Notes: generated by a model not told the origin, from the letters alone. A DNA stretch of 64,000 nt from Corynebacterium bovis DSM 20582 = CIP 54.80 (GCF_030408615.1 NZ_CP047187.1:1488001-1552000), one strand, 5' to 3'. Counted from the stretch's first letter, positions 27,436 through 41,432 are shown. Numbers and translations: made by a program.

Positions 27436-28062
27436 TAGGTGGTGCCGAAGGCCACAGACCAGCTGGGGCAGGTTCCGCGGGCGGCGGCCGCCGTCCCCGG
27501 TCACCGCGTTTCACGACGACTCGGCCACCCCGGACCCGTGAGGTGTCGCGGACCCACCGTGCCGCCGTCCGACCCGCAGTGCCCGTTGCGAGCCCATCGT
27601 GCAGAATTCCGTGGAGTCCTGCCGAGGACCGGGCCATCCGCGACGACGTCCATCCGTTTCCGCCGACGTCCGGAACCCCCGCGCCAAGACGCGGAGCGCT
27701 CACCGGCCGAGAGGCACCTCGAACGTCCGCAGCAACCGCGGAGACTCTGTACAACCACGCGGAGTACTTGACGAGGCGTCCGCGCACCGGACGAACACGC
27801 CCGGGCACCCGTTCCCCACCAGCGAAACCCAAGGGACCCGGGCCTACCCTCCTGGAGCCGCCCCTCCGGGCGGACTCACGGCCCCGGACACCCGAGCGTT
27901 TTTCGACTGGCCTTCTCCGGGCGGGCCACAGGGCCCCCGGCACCCGGGCGTTTCTCGACTCTTCCCCTCCGGGCGGACGCACGGGATCCCGACACCCGCG
28001 CCCGCTCCGCACGAGGGGTGGGCGCGGAACGCCGCACGGGCCACGGGGCGGGAAAAGGGCAC
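27436..28062. other. intergenic region between rrn terminator and TPR operon
   Basis: About 630 bases without a credible gene. Open frames exist on both strands but have no ribosome site and no family resemblance. The right part holds a tandem-repeat array (27861-28005). A TTGACG stretch near 27768 is not followed by a -10 at a useful distance. Confidence 0.6.
27861..28005. repeat. three imperfect ~50-bp tandem repeats beside the rrn terminator
   Basis: Units begin at 27861, 27911 and 27964. Shared core on the plus strand: CTCCGGGCGG, then CACGG/CAGGG, then CCGGCACCCGGGCG or a variant, then TTTTTCGACT or TTTCTCGACT in the first two. The third unit is truncated. The array lies about 60 bases beyond the rRNA operon terminator. 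Confidence 0.75.
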
Positions 28063-28093
28063 AAAAAAAGGTGGGGTGGTGCCACACCCCCAC
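28063..28093 (-). terminator. rrn operon intrinsic terminator
   Basis: On the minus strand, GTGGGGGTG-TGG-CACCACCCCAC forms a strong stem with a small bulge, followed by CC and seven T residues. It lies about 90 nt after the 5S rRNA end. Best U-tract terminator on the minus strand in the window. Confidence 0.88.
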
Positions 28094-28181
28094 AACCCGG
28101 TGACCACCCAACCCCTGACAGGGACGGTGACCACACAGGCCGTGAAGGGGTGACACCACCCCACCACACACAAAGAAAAAT

Positions 28182-28297
28182 GCCGGCGGTGACCTACTCT
28201 CCCACACCCTCCCGGGTGCAGTACCATCGGCGCAGGCAGGCTTAGCTTCCGGGTTCGGAAAGGGACCGGGCGTGACCCCGCCGCTAAAACCACCGAC
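28182..28297 (-). rRNA. rrf: 5S ribosomal RNA
   Basis: 116-nt 5S rRNA. The ends pair as helix I (GTCGGTGG with CCGCCGGC). The conserved loop sequence CGAACCCGGAAGCTAAG and the 3' block GGGAGAGTAGGTC are present. The ends were set by the helix I pairing and may be off by one or two bases. Confidence 0.95.
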
Positions 28298-28477
28298 AAA
28301 CACAACAGAACAACCACACGCACCCCACACACCCCCGGGAACAACCCCAAGGGAGTGCCGGCACGTCGTGACGCTCCAGACACTGCACAACAGACGCGAG
28401 AATCAACACCCACAACACACACCAAACAGTGCGAACCACGGGCAACACTTTTTGCACACACACCCAACCAACAAGCA

Positions 28478-33408
<4,931 letters not shown>

Positions 33409-33848
33409 AGCCATAGGCAATATCAAAGAAAGCCCAACCACTGGCAAAACAAAACATCATCACAGCAACCACGCCCGACACACAGCCGGACGCAGCCACC
33501 ACACTGACCGTCGCCACCACCCCAACGGGGGGTCAGGGCAGCGACAACAAAATAAATTACAAACAATACTCACAAACCAAAGGTCGCAAGCACCACCTGC
33601 AACACAAATCCAGTGACAGTGACACCATGACGACACAAACAATCACATATTTAACAAGCGATCAACACTTGCCGGTACGCGAACCATTCATGCCAGACAC
33701 GACAACCACCGATCACAGCACCTGCGCCACACACGGCACCAGCACCAAAGATCAGAGCACTTGGTTCATCACGCTATTGAGTTCTCAAACATCATGCGTG
33801 CCGCTCCAGGACCAGGGCGTTCCCTGCCTGTCCGCGGCGACTCGCATC
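33409..33848 (-). other. rrn leader region
   Basis: About 430-nt transcribed leader. It is A+T-richer than the genome and contains the nut-like element (33770-33789). A processing-stem candidate lies at about 33511-33547, where GTCGC...GCGAC encloses CCCC-GTT-GGGG. No open reading frame looks coding. Confidence 0.65.
33770..33789 (-). promoter_or_regulatory. leader nut/boxA-like antitermination element
   Basis: Minus-strand TTTGAGAACTCAATAGCGTG is a sequence found in rRNA leaders across Actinobacteria. It lies about 55-75 nt downstream of the predicted start site. Confidence 0.7.
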
Positions 33849-33877
33849 AATCTACACACCCCACAGATCCTTCACAA
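33849..33877 (-). promoter_or_regulatory. rrn operon promoter
   Basis: On the minus strand, -35 TTGTGA (33872-33877), a 17-base spacer and -10 TAGATT (33849-33854). Predicted transcription start is near 33842. Best -35/-10 pair in the window. Additional weaker promoters further upstream cannot be excluded. Confidence 0.75.
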
Positions 33878-34261
33878 ACCTGCTGGTCAGGTTAGCTTTT
33901 CGCCGTGCCGGCACGCACGGTCACCGGCGACGACCGCCTCCGCATCGTGGCGAACCGGGCCCCGGTCCCCGCCCGACCCCGTCAGCCGAGCGGTATCCCC
34001 TCGCTCGGCTGCCCAGCCGGACCGGGGTCTCCTCCCCCGTCTTCCGTGACCCCGACCGGTCGGACGCACCCGCCCCCCACCGGAGCTGGGACTTCTCCTC
34101 CCGTCCCGCGTGACTCCGCTCGGTCAGACGCACCCGCCCCACCGGAGCTGGGTCTCCTCCCCTGTCCCCCTGTCCCCCGTGACCCCGACTGGTCGGACCC
34201 GGCCGTCCCGCCGCACCGGGGTCTCCTCCCCTGTCCCCTTGTACCCCGTGACCCCGACCGG
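33878..34261. other. intergenic region upstream of the rrn promoter
   Basis: 384 bases between the galK stop and the rrn promoter. No gene. The right two thirds consist of the tandem array listed separately. An inverted repeat (CCGAGCG...CGCTCGG, about 33993-34010) is also present. Confidence 0.6.
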
Positions 34262-34266
34262 TCAGA
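34024..34266. repeat. four tandem repeats of 61-69 bp upstream of rrn
   Basis: Units are marked by GGTCTCCTCC or a variant at about 34026, 34090, 34151 and 34220. Each continues through a C-rich run, CCGTGACCCCGACCGGTCGG (or a variant) and, in the first three, a link to the next unit. The CCGACCGGTCGG core is a perfect 12-bp palindrome in the first unit (34053-34064) and decays in the others. The last unit runs over the galK stop codon. Confidence 0.85.
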
Positions 34267-35542
34267 CGCGGTCGGCCCCCGCCGACGGCGTGACCCGCAG
34301 GAAGGTCGGCTCCGGGTGCCCCGCCCGTCGGGCAGCCTCGGCGACGGCCTCCGCGGTCTGCTCGACAGCGTCGTCCCTGACGAGGGCGATGATGCTGCCG
34401 CCGAACCCGCCTCCCGTCATCCGGGCGCCGAGGGCCCCCGCGGCCATCGCCGCCTCCTGGGCGCAGTCCAGCTCCGGGGTGGACACGGCGTAGAGGTCGC
34501 GCAGCGACCCGTGGCTCGCCACCATCAGCCGACCGAAGGTGTCGAGGTCCCCGTCGGCGAGCGCGTCGGCGGCGGCGATCGTCCGGTCGGTCTCCTCGAG
34601 CACGTGCCGGACCCGCAGCCAGGCGGTGTCCGCCCGCTCCGCGTCGGTGCCGTCGATGAGCTCGGCCGCCCCGGCGCCGGCGGCCCACGCGCGGGTCACG
34701 GCCTCGGCCCGGTCCATGTCACGGCCGTCCCCGGCCGCGGCACCCGGCTCCCCCAGGTCCCGCAGCGTCGGCACCCCGGCGAACGCCGTGACGGCGTCGA
34801 TGACACCCCGCCGGGACGCGTACTGCCCGTCGTTGAGCGCGTGCGGGGCGTTCGTGTCCGCGACGAGGAACGCGTACCCCCGCGCCCCGACGTCGCAGGG
34901 CACGGTGTCCAGCCGGTCGTCACGGAAGTCGATGGCGAGGGCGTGGCCCTCCCGACCGTAGAGGGAACTCCGCTGGTCCAGGCCCCCGGTCGACGCGCCG
35001 ACGACCTCGTTCTCCGCCCGGATGCACGCCTCGACGAGCCGCGCGGTCTCCTCCGGCCCCGGCCGGTGCCCGACGGCCAGCCAGTACGCCGCGAGCGCGA
35101 CCGAGCACTCGATCGCCGCCGAGCTGGACAGCCCGGACCCCACCGGCACATCGGACACGACGGCGATGTCCAGCCCCGGACAGGCCGGCACCACCCCGTC
35201 ACGCACCGCCGCCCACACGGGGCCGGCCACGTACCCGCCCCACGAGGACGGCCGACCGGGACCGACGTCGGCGAGCGGCGTCGAGAACCGGGACACCGAC
35301 CCGTCGGGGCGTCCGGTGACGACCCGCAGCAGCCCGTCGTCCCGGGGGGCGACGGCCGCCGCCGTGCAGTGCGGCAACGCGAAGGGCACGGACACCCCAC
35401 CGGCGTAGTCGACGTGGTCGCCGATGAGGTTGACCCGCCCCGGGGCGGCCCACACCCCGGCCGGCTCCGCACCGTAACTGTCGTGGAAGAGCTCACCCGC
35501 CGCGGCCGCCAGGTCCTCCCGGCTCCGCGCGGTCACCCACAT
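34262..35542 (-). CDS. galK: galactokinase
   Basis: 426-residue GHMP-family kinase (galactose + ATP to galactose-1-phosphate). The galactokinase signature is GRVNLIGDHVDY (35-46; Asp replaces the usual Glu of GEH). The ATP-binding motif PVGSGLSSSAAIE and motif III GARMTGGGFGG are complete. The start ATG shares one base with the galT stop (TGATG) and has GGGAGG upstream. Last gene of the galactose operon; its 3' end runs into the tandem-repeat array that precedes the rrn promoter. Confidence 0.95.
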   Translation of the reverse strand: MWVTARSREDLAAAAGELFHDSYGAEPAGVWAAPGRVNLIGDHVDYAGGVSVPFALPHCTAAAVAPRDDGLLRVVTGRPDGSVSRFSTPLADVGPGRPSSWGGYVAGPVWAAVRDGVVPACPGLDIAVVSDVPVGSGLSSSAAIECSVALAAYWLAVGHRPGPEETARLVEACIRAENEVVGASTGGLDQRSSLYGREGHALAIDFRDDRLDTVPCDVGARGYAFLVADTNAPHALNDGQYASRRGVIDAVTAFAGVPTLRDLGEPGAAAGDGRDMDRAEAVTRAWAAGAGAAELIDGTDAERADTAWLRVRHVLEETDRTIAAADALADGDLDTFGRLMVASHGSLRDLYAVSTPELDCAQEAAMAAGALGARMTGGGFGGSIIALVRDDAVEQTAEAVAEAARRAGHPEPTFLRVTPSAGADRV

Positions 35543-36699
35543 CACCAGACCTCCCGCAGCCGGTCGGCGATCCGTTCGGGCGTCGTGTCGTTGATCCAGA
35601 AGCCCATCGCGGACTCGGAGCCGGCGAGGAACTTCATCCGGTGCGGCGACCGCATGAGGGAGAACAGCTGGAGGTGCAGCCGGACCTCGTCCCGCTCCGG
35701 ACCGTCGGCGGGGGCCTGGTTCCACGCGGCGATGTACGGGGTCCGGTCGACACCGTCGAAGAACCGGTCCACCGCGGGGTACAGGCGGGAGAGGATGCGC
35801 GCGAGCTCCTCCCGCTCCTCCACCGTGAGCCCGGCGAGGTCGCGGACCGCCCGGTGCGGGAGGACCATCACCTCGAGGGGCCACTTCGCCGCCGCCGGGA
35901 CCACGACCGTGAAGGCCTCACCGGCGTGGACGACACGCGTCCCGGCCCGCCGCTCGGCGGCGAGGACGTCCTCGAAGAGGTCCCCGCCGTGCTCGGCGCG
36001 GTACCGCCGCGAGCTCTCGACGATCCGGCGGATCCGCGGGGGGACCACCGGGTAGGAGTAGATCTGCCCGTGGGGGTGCTGGAGGGTCACGCCGATCTCC
36101 TCGCCCCGGTTCTCGAACGGGAACACGTGCCGGACCTCCGGCAGGGCGGACAGTGCCGCCGTCCGGTGCGCCCAGGCCTCGATGACCGTGCGGATGCGGG
36201 ACAGCGGAAGGTCGGCGAAGGACCGGGAGGCGTCCGGGGTGAAGCAGATGACCTCGCACCGGGACCGCGCGGGACGCCGGGGGAAGATGTCCTCCCCGTC
36301 GACCGGGTCGGAGTCCCCCTCGGTGGCCTCCATGTGGAGGCTGAACGACGGGAAGCGGTTCTCGAAGACGACGACGTCGTAGTCCGGCGAGGGGATCTCG
36401 CTCGGGGCCTGGCCCTCCCGGGTCGGGGCCAGCGGGTTCTCGTTCGCCGGCGGCATGAAGGTGCGGTTCATGCGGTGGCTGGCGTACGCGACCCACTCCC
36501 CGGTCAGCGGGTCCCGCCGCATCTCGGAGCGGGTGTCCGCGCGGGGCAGGTCACGGGGGTCGGTGAGGACGCGCTCCACCGTGCCGTCGAGGACGGCCGG
36601 GTCGTCGTCGAAGTAGATGAGCTCGCGGCCGTCGGCCAGGGTCATCGGGGTGACCCGGACCCGGTGGTCACCGCTGTGCAGCTCGGTCGTGCCGGTCAC
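35542..36699 (-). CDS. galT: galactose-1-phosphate uridylyltransferase
   Basis: 385-residue HIT-superfamily transferase (galactose-1-phosphate + UDP-glucose to UDP-galactose + glucose-1-phosphate). The active-site HPHGQIYSYP is at 208-217, with His210 the uridylylated nucleophile. The zinc ligands of the E. coli enzyme (CxxC) are not evident, as in many actinobacterial GalT proteins. The GTG start overlaps the stop of the preceding small membrane protein (GTGA), so it is translationally coupled. Confidence 0.95.
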   Translation of the reverse strand: MTGTTELHSGDHRVRVTPMTLADGRELIYFDDDPAVLDGTVERVLTDPRDLPRADTRSEMRRDPLTGEWVAYASHRMNRTFMPPANENPLAPTREGQAPSEIPSPDYDVVVFENRFPSFSLHMEATEGDSDPVDGEDIFPRRPARSRCEVICFTPDASRSFADLPLSRIRTVIEAWAHRTAALSALPEVRHVFPFENRGEEIGVTLQHPHGQIYSYPVVPPRIRRIVESSRRYRAEHGGDLFEDVLAAERRAGTRVVHAGEAFTVVVPAAAKWPLEVMVLPHRAVRDLAGLTVEEREELARILSRLYPAVDRFFDGVDRTPYIAAWNQAPADGPERDEVRLHLQLFSLMRSPHRMKFLAGSESAMGFWINDTTPERIADRLREVW

Positions 36700-37037
36700 C
36701 GGTGGTCACCGCCCTCCCGGGGAGTCTCCGCGGCGGCGACCGCCGCGTCGTCGACGACGATCGGCCGGAGGCGGGTCCACAGCACGAAGCCGGCGGCGAC
36801 GACGATCATCGCCACACCGGTCCAGAGGTTGTCGGCACTGGACTTCGCCACGCCCGTCTCCGGGTTCACACCGGGGTCGAGCACGGCGCTGCACACGACG
36901 AGCACGACGCCGTAGATCGCGAGCAGCGTGGCGATGACGTTACGGATGTCGAACGCCCCCGCGCGGTGGCGGCGGCCGCCGGTCGTCGGGGCGTCCGCCG
37001 TGGAACTGGTCTGAAGTGGATGGGACACGGTGGTCAC
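36696..37037 (-). CDS. small two-helix membrane protein in the galactose operon
   Basis: 113 residues with two hydrophobic helices (about 33-52 NVIATLLAIYGVVLVVCSAV and 72-88), a short loop between them and a charged C-terminal tail. No family was recognised with certainty. GTG start with AAGGAGCCG immediately upstream. It lies between the sodium:sugar symporter and galT and overlaps galT. Several SSS-family transporters have a small membrane partner encoded next to them (DUF485- or DUF4212-type pairs), so a role as accessory subunit of the symporter is a reasonable guess, not a demonstrated one. Confidence 0.75.
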   Translation of the reverse strand: MTTVSHPLQTSSTADAPTTGGRRHRAGAFDIRNVIATLLAIYGVVLVVCSAVLDPGVNPETGVAKSSADNLWTGVAMIVVAAGFVLWTRLRPIVVDDAAVAAAETPREGGDHR

Positions 37038-37163
37038 CGGCTCCTTGTCTCGGTCCCGGGGTCCCGGTGCCGCGGCCCCCTCGGGGGCTCACGGTGCCGG
37101 ACCCGGGTGTCGGGTCTGTTCCGACGCGGTCCCACGCCAGGCGGAACCGGTGCGCGCGGAAGG

Positions 37164-38816
37164 TCAGGCGAAGATGATGTTGAGGATGATGACGATGACG
37201 AGGCAGAGCACGCCCAAGGGTACCGTCCGGCGGTACCAGGGGCTGTTCTCCTCCTCGACGTCGACGAGCTGTTCACGCGGGGTGACGGACCGGACGAACC
37301 CGACGAGCTCGGAGTCCGGCTTCGGGGTCGTGAACGCCGTCACGACCACCGACACGACGATGTCCGTGACGAAGGCGATGGACGCCGCGAGGAACGCCAC
37401 GCCCTGGCCCGGGAGGCTGATGACGGGGTCCCCGCCGAGGGAGAGCGCCCAGAACACGACGGCGGACAGGGTGCCGGCGACGAGACCGCTCCAGCCCGCG
37501 GCCGGGGTCATCCGCTTCCAGAACATGCCGAGGATGAAGGTCGCGAACAGCGGGGCGTTGAAGAACCCGAACAGGGTCTGGAGGTAGTCCATGACATTGC
37601 CGAAGTTCCGCGCGATGAGCGCGGTCCCGACGGCGATGACGGCCGCCCCGACCGTCGCCCAGCGGCCGAAGCGCAGGTAGTAGGCGTCGTCCCTGTCCTT
37701 GACCACGTAGGTCTGCCAGAGGTCGTAACTGACGACCGTGTTGAAGGCGGAGATGTTCGCCGCCATGCCCGCCATGAACGCCGCGAGCAGACCCGCGATC
37801 GCGACGCCGAGCAGGCCGTTCGGCAGCAGGTCGCGCATGAGGTAGAGGATCGCCTCGTTCGGCTCGGCCGCGCCCGAGGCGATCGGGGTGACGATCGCCG
37901 CGGCGACCATGCCGGGGACGATGACGAGGAACGGGATGAACATCTTCGGGAACGCGCCGATGATCGGCGTCTTCCGCGCCGCGCCGAGCGAGTCGGAGGC
38001 CATCGCCCGCTGGACCTCGACGAAGTTCGTCGTCCAGTAGCCGAACGAGAGCACGAAGCCCAGGCCGAAGATGATGCCCACCGACGACAGCACCGGGTTG
38101 GAGAACCCGGACAGGTCCTGGCCCGGCCACGTGTGGAAGTGGGTGCTGCTGTTGATCGACTCCTTGAGCCCGTTCCAGCCCCCGACCTTGTTCAGCCCGA
38201 TGACGGTCAGCGGCAGGAGCGCGGCGACGATGACGAAGAACTGCAGGACCTCGTTGTAGATCGCCGCCGACAGGCCGCCGAGGGTGATGTACGACAGCAC
38301 GATGACGGCCGCGACGATGAGCGTCACCCACAGCGGCCAGCCGAGCAGCGAGTTCACGACCTTCGCGAGGAGCAGCAGGTTCACGCCGGCGATGAGCAGC
38401 TGGGCGAGGCCGAAGGAGATCGAGTTCACCAGGTGCGCGGCCGGTCCGAACCGGCGGAGCATGAACTCCGGCACCGACCGGACCTTCGACCCGTAGTAGA
38501 AGGGCATCATGACGATGCCGAGGAAGACCATCGCCGGCACGGCACCGATCCAGAAGTAGTGCATCGTCTGCATGCCGTACTGCACGCCGTTGGCGGACAT
38601 GCCGATGATCTCGACGGCGCCGAGGTTCGCGGAGATGAACGCCAGACCGGTGACCCAGGCGGGCAGGCCGCGTCCGGAGAGGAAGAAGTCGATCGAGCTC
38701 GACACCTTCGCCTTCGCCGCCCAGCCGATGCCCAGCACGAACACGAAGTAGAGGGCGACCAGCGCGTAGTCGACCCAGCTCGCGTCCAACCGGAGAACCG
38801 AGTTCGCAGTCTCCAT
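37164..38816 (-). CDS. sodium:solute symporter, probable Na+/galactose (sugar) transporter
   Basis: 550-residue SSS-family transporter with about 13-14 hydrophobic helices. Family blocks: FFLSGRGLPAWVTGLAFISA near the N-terminus, the NLGAVEIIGMSANG helix, GYWTTNFVEVQRAMAS in the middle and FMAGMAANISAFNTVVSYDLW later, all close to the SGLT subgroup. Operon context (galM upstream, galT and galK downstream) points to galactose or a galactoside as substrate. The last helix (LGVLCLVIVIILNIIFA) ends at the C-terminus. ATG with AGGA upstream. A sugar other than galactose cannot be excluded. Confidence 0.85.
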   Translation of the reverse strand: METANSVLRLDASWVDYALVALYFVFVLGIGWAAKAKVSSSIDFFLSGRGLPAWVTGLAFISANLGAVEIIGMSANGVQYGMQTMHYFWIGAVPAMVFLGIVMMPFYYGSKVRSVPEFMLRRFGPAAHLVNSISFGLAQLLIAGVNLLLLAKVVNSLLGWPLWVTLIVAAVIVLSYITLGGLSAAIYNEVLQFFVIVAALLPLTVIGLNKVGGWNGLKESINSSTHFHTWPGQDLSGFSNPVLSSVGIIFGLGFVLSFGYWTTNFVEVQRAMASDSLGAARKTPIIGAFPKMFIPFLVIVPGMVAAAIVTPIASGAAEPNEAILYLMRDLLPNGLLGVAIAGLLAAFMAGMAANISAFNTVVSYDLWQTYVVKDRDDAYYLRFGRWATVGAAVIAVGTALIARNFGNVMDYLQTLFGFFNAPLFATFILGMFWKRMTPAAGWSGLVAGTLSAVVFWALSLGGDPVISLPGQGVAFLAASIAFVTDIVVSVVVTAFTTPKPDSELVGFVRSVTPREQLVDVEEENSPWYRRTVPLGVLCLVIVIILNIIFA

Positions 38817-38952
38817 GGTGTGTGTCCTATTCTCGTCGGTCCCGGCCGGGTGCGCCGGGAGTCGTCAGGGGGTGGGGCCCCGGTCGGGGCCGGGGTCGCG
38901 GTCGTGCCGGCGCGGGGTACGCCCGGGCACGCGCGGCGGTGGGGGGGACCTG

Positions 38953-39906
38953 TCACGGGGGCACGGGCACTCCCCCGCGGACCGCCCGGAGCCGCCAGGC
39001 GACGGAGAACCCGCCGCCGGGCCCGAGCGTCGTCAGACCGGTGCCCGACCGCAGCGCGTCCGGCGGTGCGGTCATCGGCTCGACGGCGAGCGCGCGACCC
39101 CGCCCGGGGAACCCCGTGCCGGTCGCCGGGTCCGCCGTGAACACCTGGAACCAGCCGAGGGACGGCGAGGTCAGGGCCTCGACGCCGTCACCCCGCGCGT
39201 CGGTGAGGCGGGTGCTGCGCCACGCCCCGTCGGAGGGGGCGGCGCGGAGGCAGTCGTCGAACCGCCGACCGCGCAGCGGCGTCCCGGCGGGGTCGACGAC
39301 CCCGGCGAGCGGCCCCGGCTCCCCCGTCGGGGTGAGGCGGACCGGGTCGAGCGGCAGGCGGGCGTCCACGGGCAGCTCCACCCGGCAGTCGTCGAGCGGC
39401 GCGCCGAGGGCGGAGAGGTAGGTGTGGACCCCGAGCGCGACCGGGCAGGACCACGCGGACAGGTTGCGGACCGTGAGACCGGCCCGCAGCCCGTCCCCGT
39501 CGAGGAGGTACGACGCCGTCACGCGGAGCGGCCACGGCCAGCCGGGACGGGGGTCGACGTCCACCGCGAGGGTGACGGCGTCCGGGGACGAGCGGACGAC
39601 CGACCACGGCACGTCGGAGACGAGCCCGTGGATCGCCGTGCGGCGGGAGGGCTCGGTCACCGCGAGCCGGTGGCGGACGCCGGCGACGGTGAACTCACCG
39701 TCGGTCAGCCGGTTCGGCCACGGGGCGAGGATGACGTTGGCGGACAGGGGCGGGAACGACCCCGCCGGGTACCCCTCCACCAGCGGGCGTCCACGCCACC
39801 GCAGTGCCCGCAGTCCACCCCCGAAGGTGGAGACCTCGGCCACGTGGTCCCGCCGGCTGAGTGTGACGGCGGGGTGGGTGTTCACCCCGCCGGGGGTGCC
39901 GTTCAT
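38953..39906 (-). CDS. galM: aldose 1-epimerase (mutarotase)
   Basis: 317-residue galactose-mutarotase-fold protein. Landmark residues are Asn/Arg in APWPNRL (about 62-68), the histidine in AIHGLV (about 92), His in GVHTYL (about 160, general acid) and Glu in AVEPMT (about 276, general base). It converts beta- to alpha-aldose for the kinase. First gene of the gal operon. The symporter gene follows after 136 bases, so the two may share a transcript or the symporter may have a second promoter. GGAG precedes the ATG at a slightly long distance. Confidence 0.9.
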   Translation of the reverse strand: MNGTPGGVNTHPAVTLSRRDHVAEVSTFGGGLRALRWRGRPLVEGYPAGSFPPLSANVILAPWPNRLTDGEFTVAGVRHRLAVTEPSRRTAIHGLVSDVPWSVVRSSPDAVTLAVDVDPRPGWPWPLRVTASYLLDGDGLRAGLTVRNLSAWSCPVALGVHTYLSALGAPLDDCRVELPVDARLPLDPVRLTPTGEPGPLAGVVDPAGTPLRGRRFDDCLRAAPSDGAWRSTRLTDARGDGVEALTSPSLGWFQVFTADPATGTGFPGRGRALAVEPMTAPPDALRSGTGLTTLGPGGGFSVAWRLRAVRGGVPVPP

Positions 39907-40008
39907 GGTGGCGGCTCCGTTCCCGGTCCGATGGCCGGCGCGGACTCCCCGGGTTGGAGACCGAACACCGCGGCTCCCGCCCGTACTCCCATGCGACAGC
40001 CAGGGGGT

Positions 40009-40014
40009 AGATTA
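40009..40014 (-). promoter_or_regulatory. probable -10 box of the galactose operon
   Basis: TAATCT on the minus strand, giving a leader of about 95 nt before galM. A T-rich -35-like stretch lies 14-20 bases upstream. No clear operator palindrome was found. Confidence 0.45.
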
Positions 40015-40072
40015 AGCCACGCCCGGCCGAAAAACCACAACCGCAGCGCCGAATGTCCACGGGACCGCGCCA

Positions 40073-40096
40073 CCCGGGGGTGGACCCACCCCCGGG
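40073..40096 (-). terminator. hairpin downstream of tyrS
   Basis: Perfect 11-bp stem CCCGGGGGTGG / CCACCCCCGGG with a two-base spacer, 17 bases after the tyrS stop. There is no adjacent U-tract; a TTTTT run follows about 35 bases later. Confidence 0.6.
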
Positions 40097-40112
40097 GTGT
40101 CCCCGGCGGTGG

Positions 40113-41432
40113 TCACCGGCCGTCGTCGGCCTCGCCCGTGACCCGGGCGCCGGCGAAGCGCTTCTTGCCCTTGCGCAGGACGAGGAACCCGCCGTCGAGC
40201 AGGTCCGCGGCGGTCGGCGCCCACTCCGTGTCGGTCACGCGCTCGTTGTTGACGTACGCACCCCCGTCGCCGACGGTGCGCCGGGCCGCGCCACGGGAGG
40301 ACTCCAGGCCGGAGGCCACGAGGAGGTCGACGACCGTCGCCCCGGGCTCCACGTCCGCCACGCCGGTCTCCTGCACGGCCGCGGCGAGCGTCGCGGCGTC
40401 GAGCTCCCGGAGGTCCCCCCGTCCGAACAGGGCACGGGACGCGAGCTCGACCTTCTCGACCGCGTCCTCGCCGTGGACGAGCGCGGTCATCTCCCGGGCG
40501 AGGGTCCGCTGCGCCTCCCGGGCCGCCGGGTTCTCCGTGACCTGGGTCTCCAGCCGAGCCAGCTCCTCCCGGTCGAGGAACGTGAACCACCGCAGGTAGC
40601 GGATGACGTCCGCGTCCGCCGCGTTGAGGAAGTACTGGTACCAGCTGTACGGGCTGGTCATCTCCGGGTCGAGCCACAGCTTCCCGCCGCCGGTAGACTT
40701 GCCGAACTTGTTGCCGTCGGCGTCCGTGACGAGCGGCACCGTGAGGGCGTGGACCGTCTCGCCGTCGAGCCGTCGGTTGAGGTCCACGCCGGAGACGATG
40801 TTCCCCCACTGGTCGCTGCCGCCGATCTGGAGCCGGCAGTCCATCTCCCGGCGCAGGTGCACGAAGTCGTTCGCCTGGAGCAGCATGTAGGAGAACTCGG
40901 TGTAGGAGATCCCGTCGCCCTCGAGCCGGCGCTTCACCGTGTCCCGGGACAGCATCGTGTTGACGGAGAAGTTCTTGCCGAGGTCGCGGAGGAAGTCGAT
41001 GACGGACATCCCGGAGGTCCAGTCCTTGTTGTCGACGAGCACCGCCGCGTTGTCACCGTCGAAACTCACGAACCGTGCCAGCTGGTCACGGATGCGGGAG
41101 ATGTTCCGGGTGATCTCCTCCTCCCCGAGCATCGTGCGCTCCCCGACCTCGCGCGGGTCACCGATCATGCCCGTCGCGCCGCCCGCGAGGGCGACCGGGC
41201 GGTGCCCAGCCCGCTGCATCCGCGCGAGCATGAGCAACGGCACGAGGTGACCGGCGTGGAGGCTCGGCCCCGTCGGGTCGAAACCGGCGTAGAGCGTCGT
41301 CGGATTCGCCAGCTGGGCGCGCAACGCCTCACGGTCGGTCGTCTGGGCGACGAGGCCGCGCCATTCGAGCTCCTCGAGGATCGTCGGGGTCGACGGGGCG
41401 GACGGGGCGGGGTCTGCGGGCTGTGCGGTCAT
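40113..41432 (-). CDS. tyrS: tyrosyl-tRNA synthetase
   Basis: 439-residue class I synthetase of the bacterial TyrRS type. The HIGH equivalent is HAGH (59-62), the KMSKS equivalent is KFGKS (242-246), and a C-terminal S4-like RNA-binding domain (about 360-425, [19 protein letters not shown]) is present. The tyrosine-binding [10 protein letters not shown] block is at 202-211. ATG with GGAG upstream. It follows the small Trm112-like gene and the arg cluster, and ends in a hairpin. Confidence 0.97.
   Translation of the reverse strand: MTAQPADPAPSAPSTPTILEELEWRGLVAQTTDREALRAQLANPTTLYAGFDPTGPSLHAGHLVPLLMLARMQRAGHRPVALAGGATGMIGDPREVGERTMLGEEEITRNISRIRDQLARFVSFDGDNAAVLVDNKDWTSGMSVIDFLRDLGKNFSVNTMLSRDTVKRRLEGDGISYTEFSYMLLQANDFVHLRREMDCRLQIGGSDQWGNIVSGVDLNRRLDGETVHALTVPLVTDADGNKFGKSTGGGKLWLDPEMTSPYSWYQYFLNAADADVIRYLRWFTFLDREELARLETQVTENPAAREAQRTLAREMTALVHGEDAVEKVELASRALFGRGDLRELDAATLAAAVQETGVADVEPGATVVDLLVASGLESSRGAARRTVGDGGAYVNNERVTDTEWAPTAADLLDGGFLVLRKGKKRFAGARVTGEADDGR

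Noticed and set aside
27500..28103. Plus-strand and minus-strand open frames between the TPR gene and the rrn terminator
   Set aside because: No ribosome site, Arg/Pro-rich frames only, and the region includes repeats; nothing resembles a protein family.
33460..33520. Additional rrn P2 promoter close to 16S
   Set aside because: TAATTT and TTGTGA elements occur in the leader but not with 16-19 base spacing.
34024..34266. Repeat array as a CRISPR
   Set aside because: Units are contiguous degenerate tandem copies of 61-69 bp without constant repeat and unique spacer structure, and no cas gene is in the window.
38817..40112. GlxR (CRP-type) operator for the galactose operon
   Set aside because: No TGTGA-N6-TCACA-like palindrome could be found near the galM or symporter starts.
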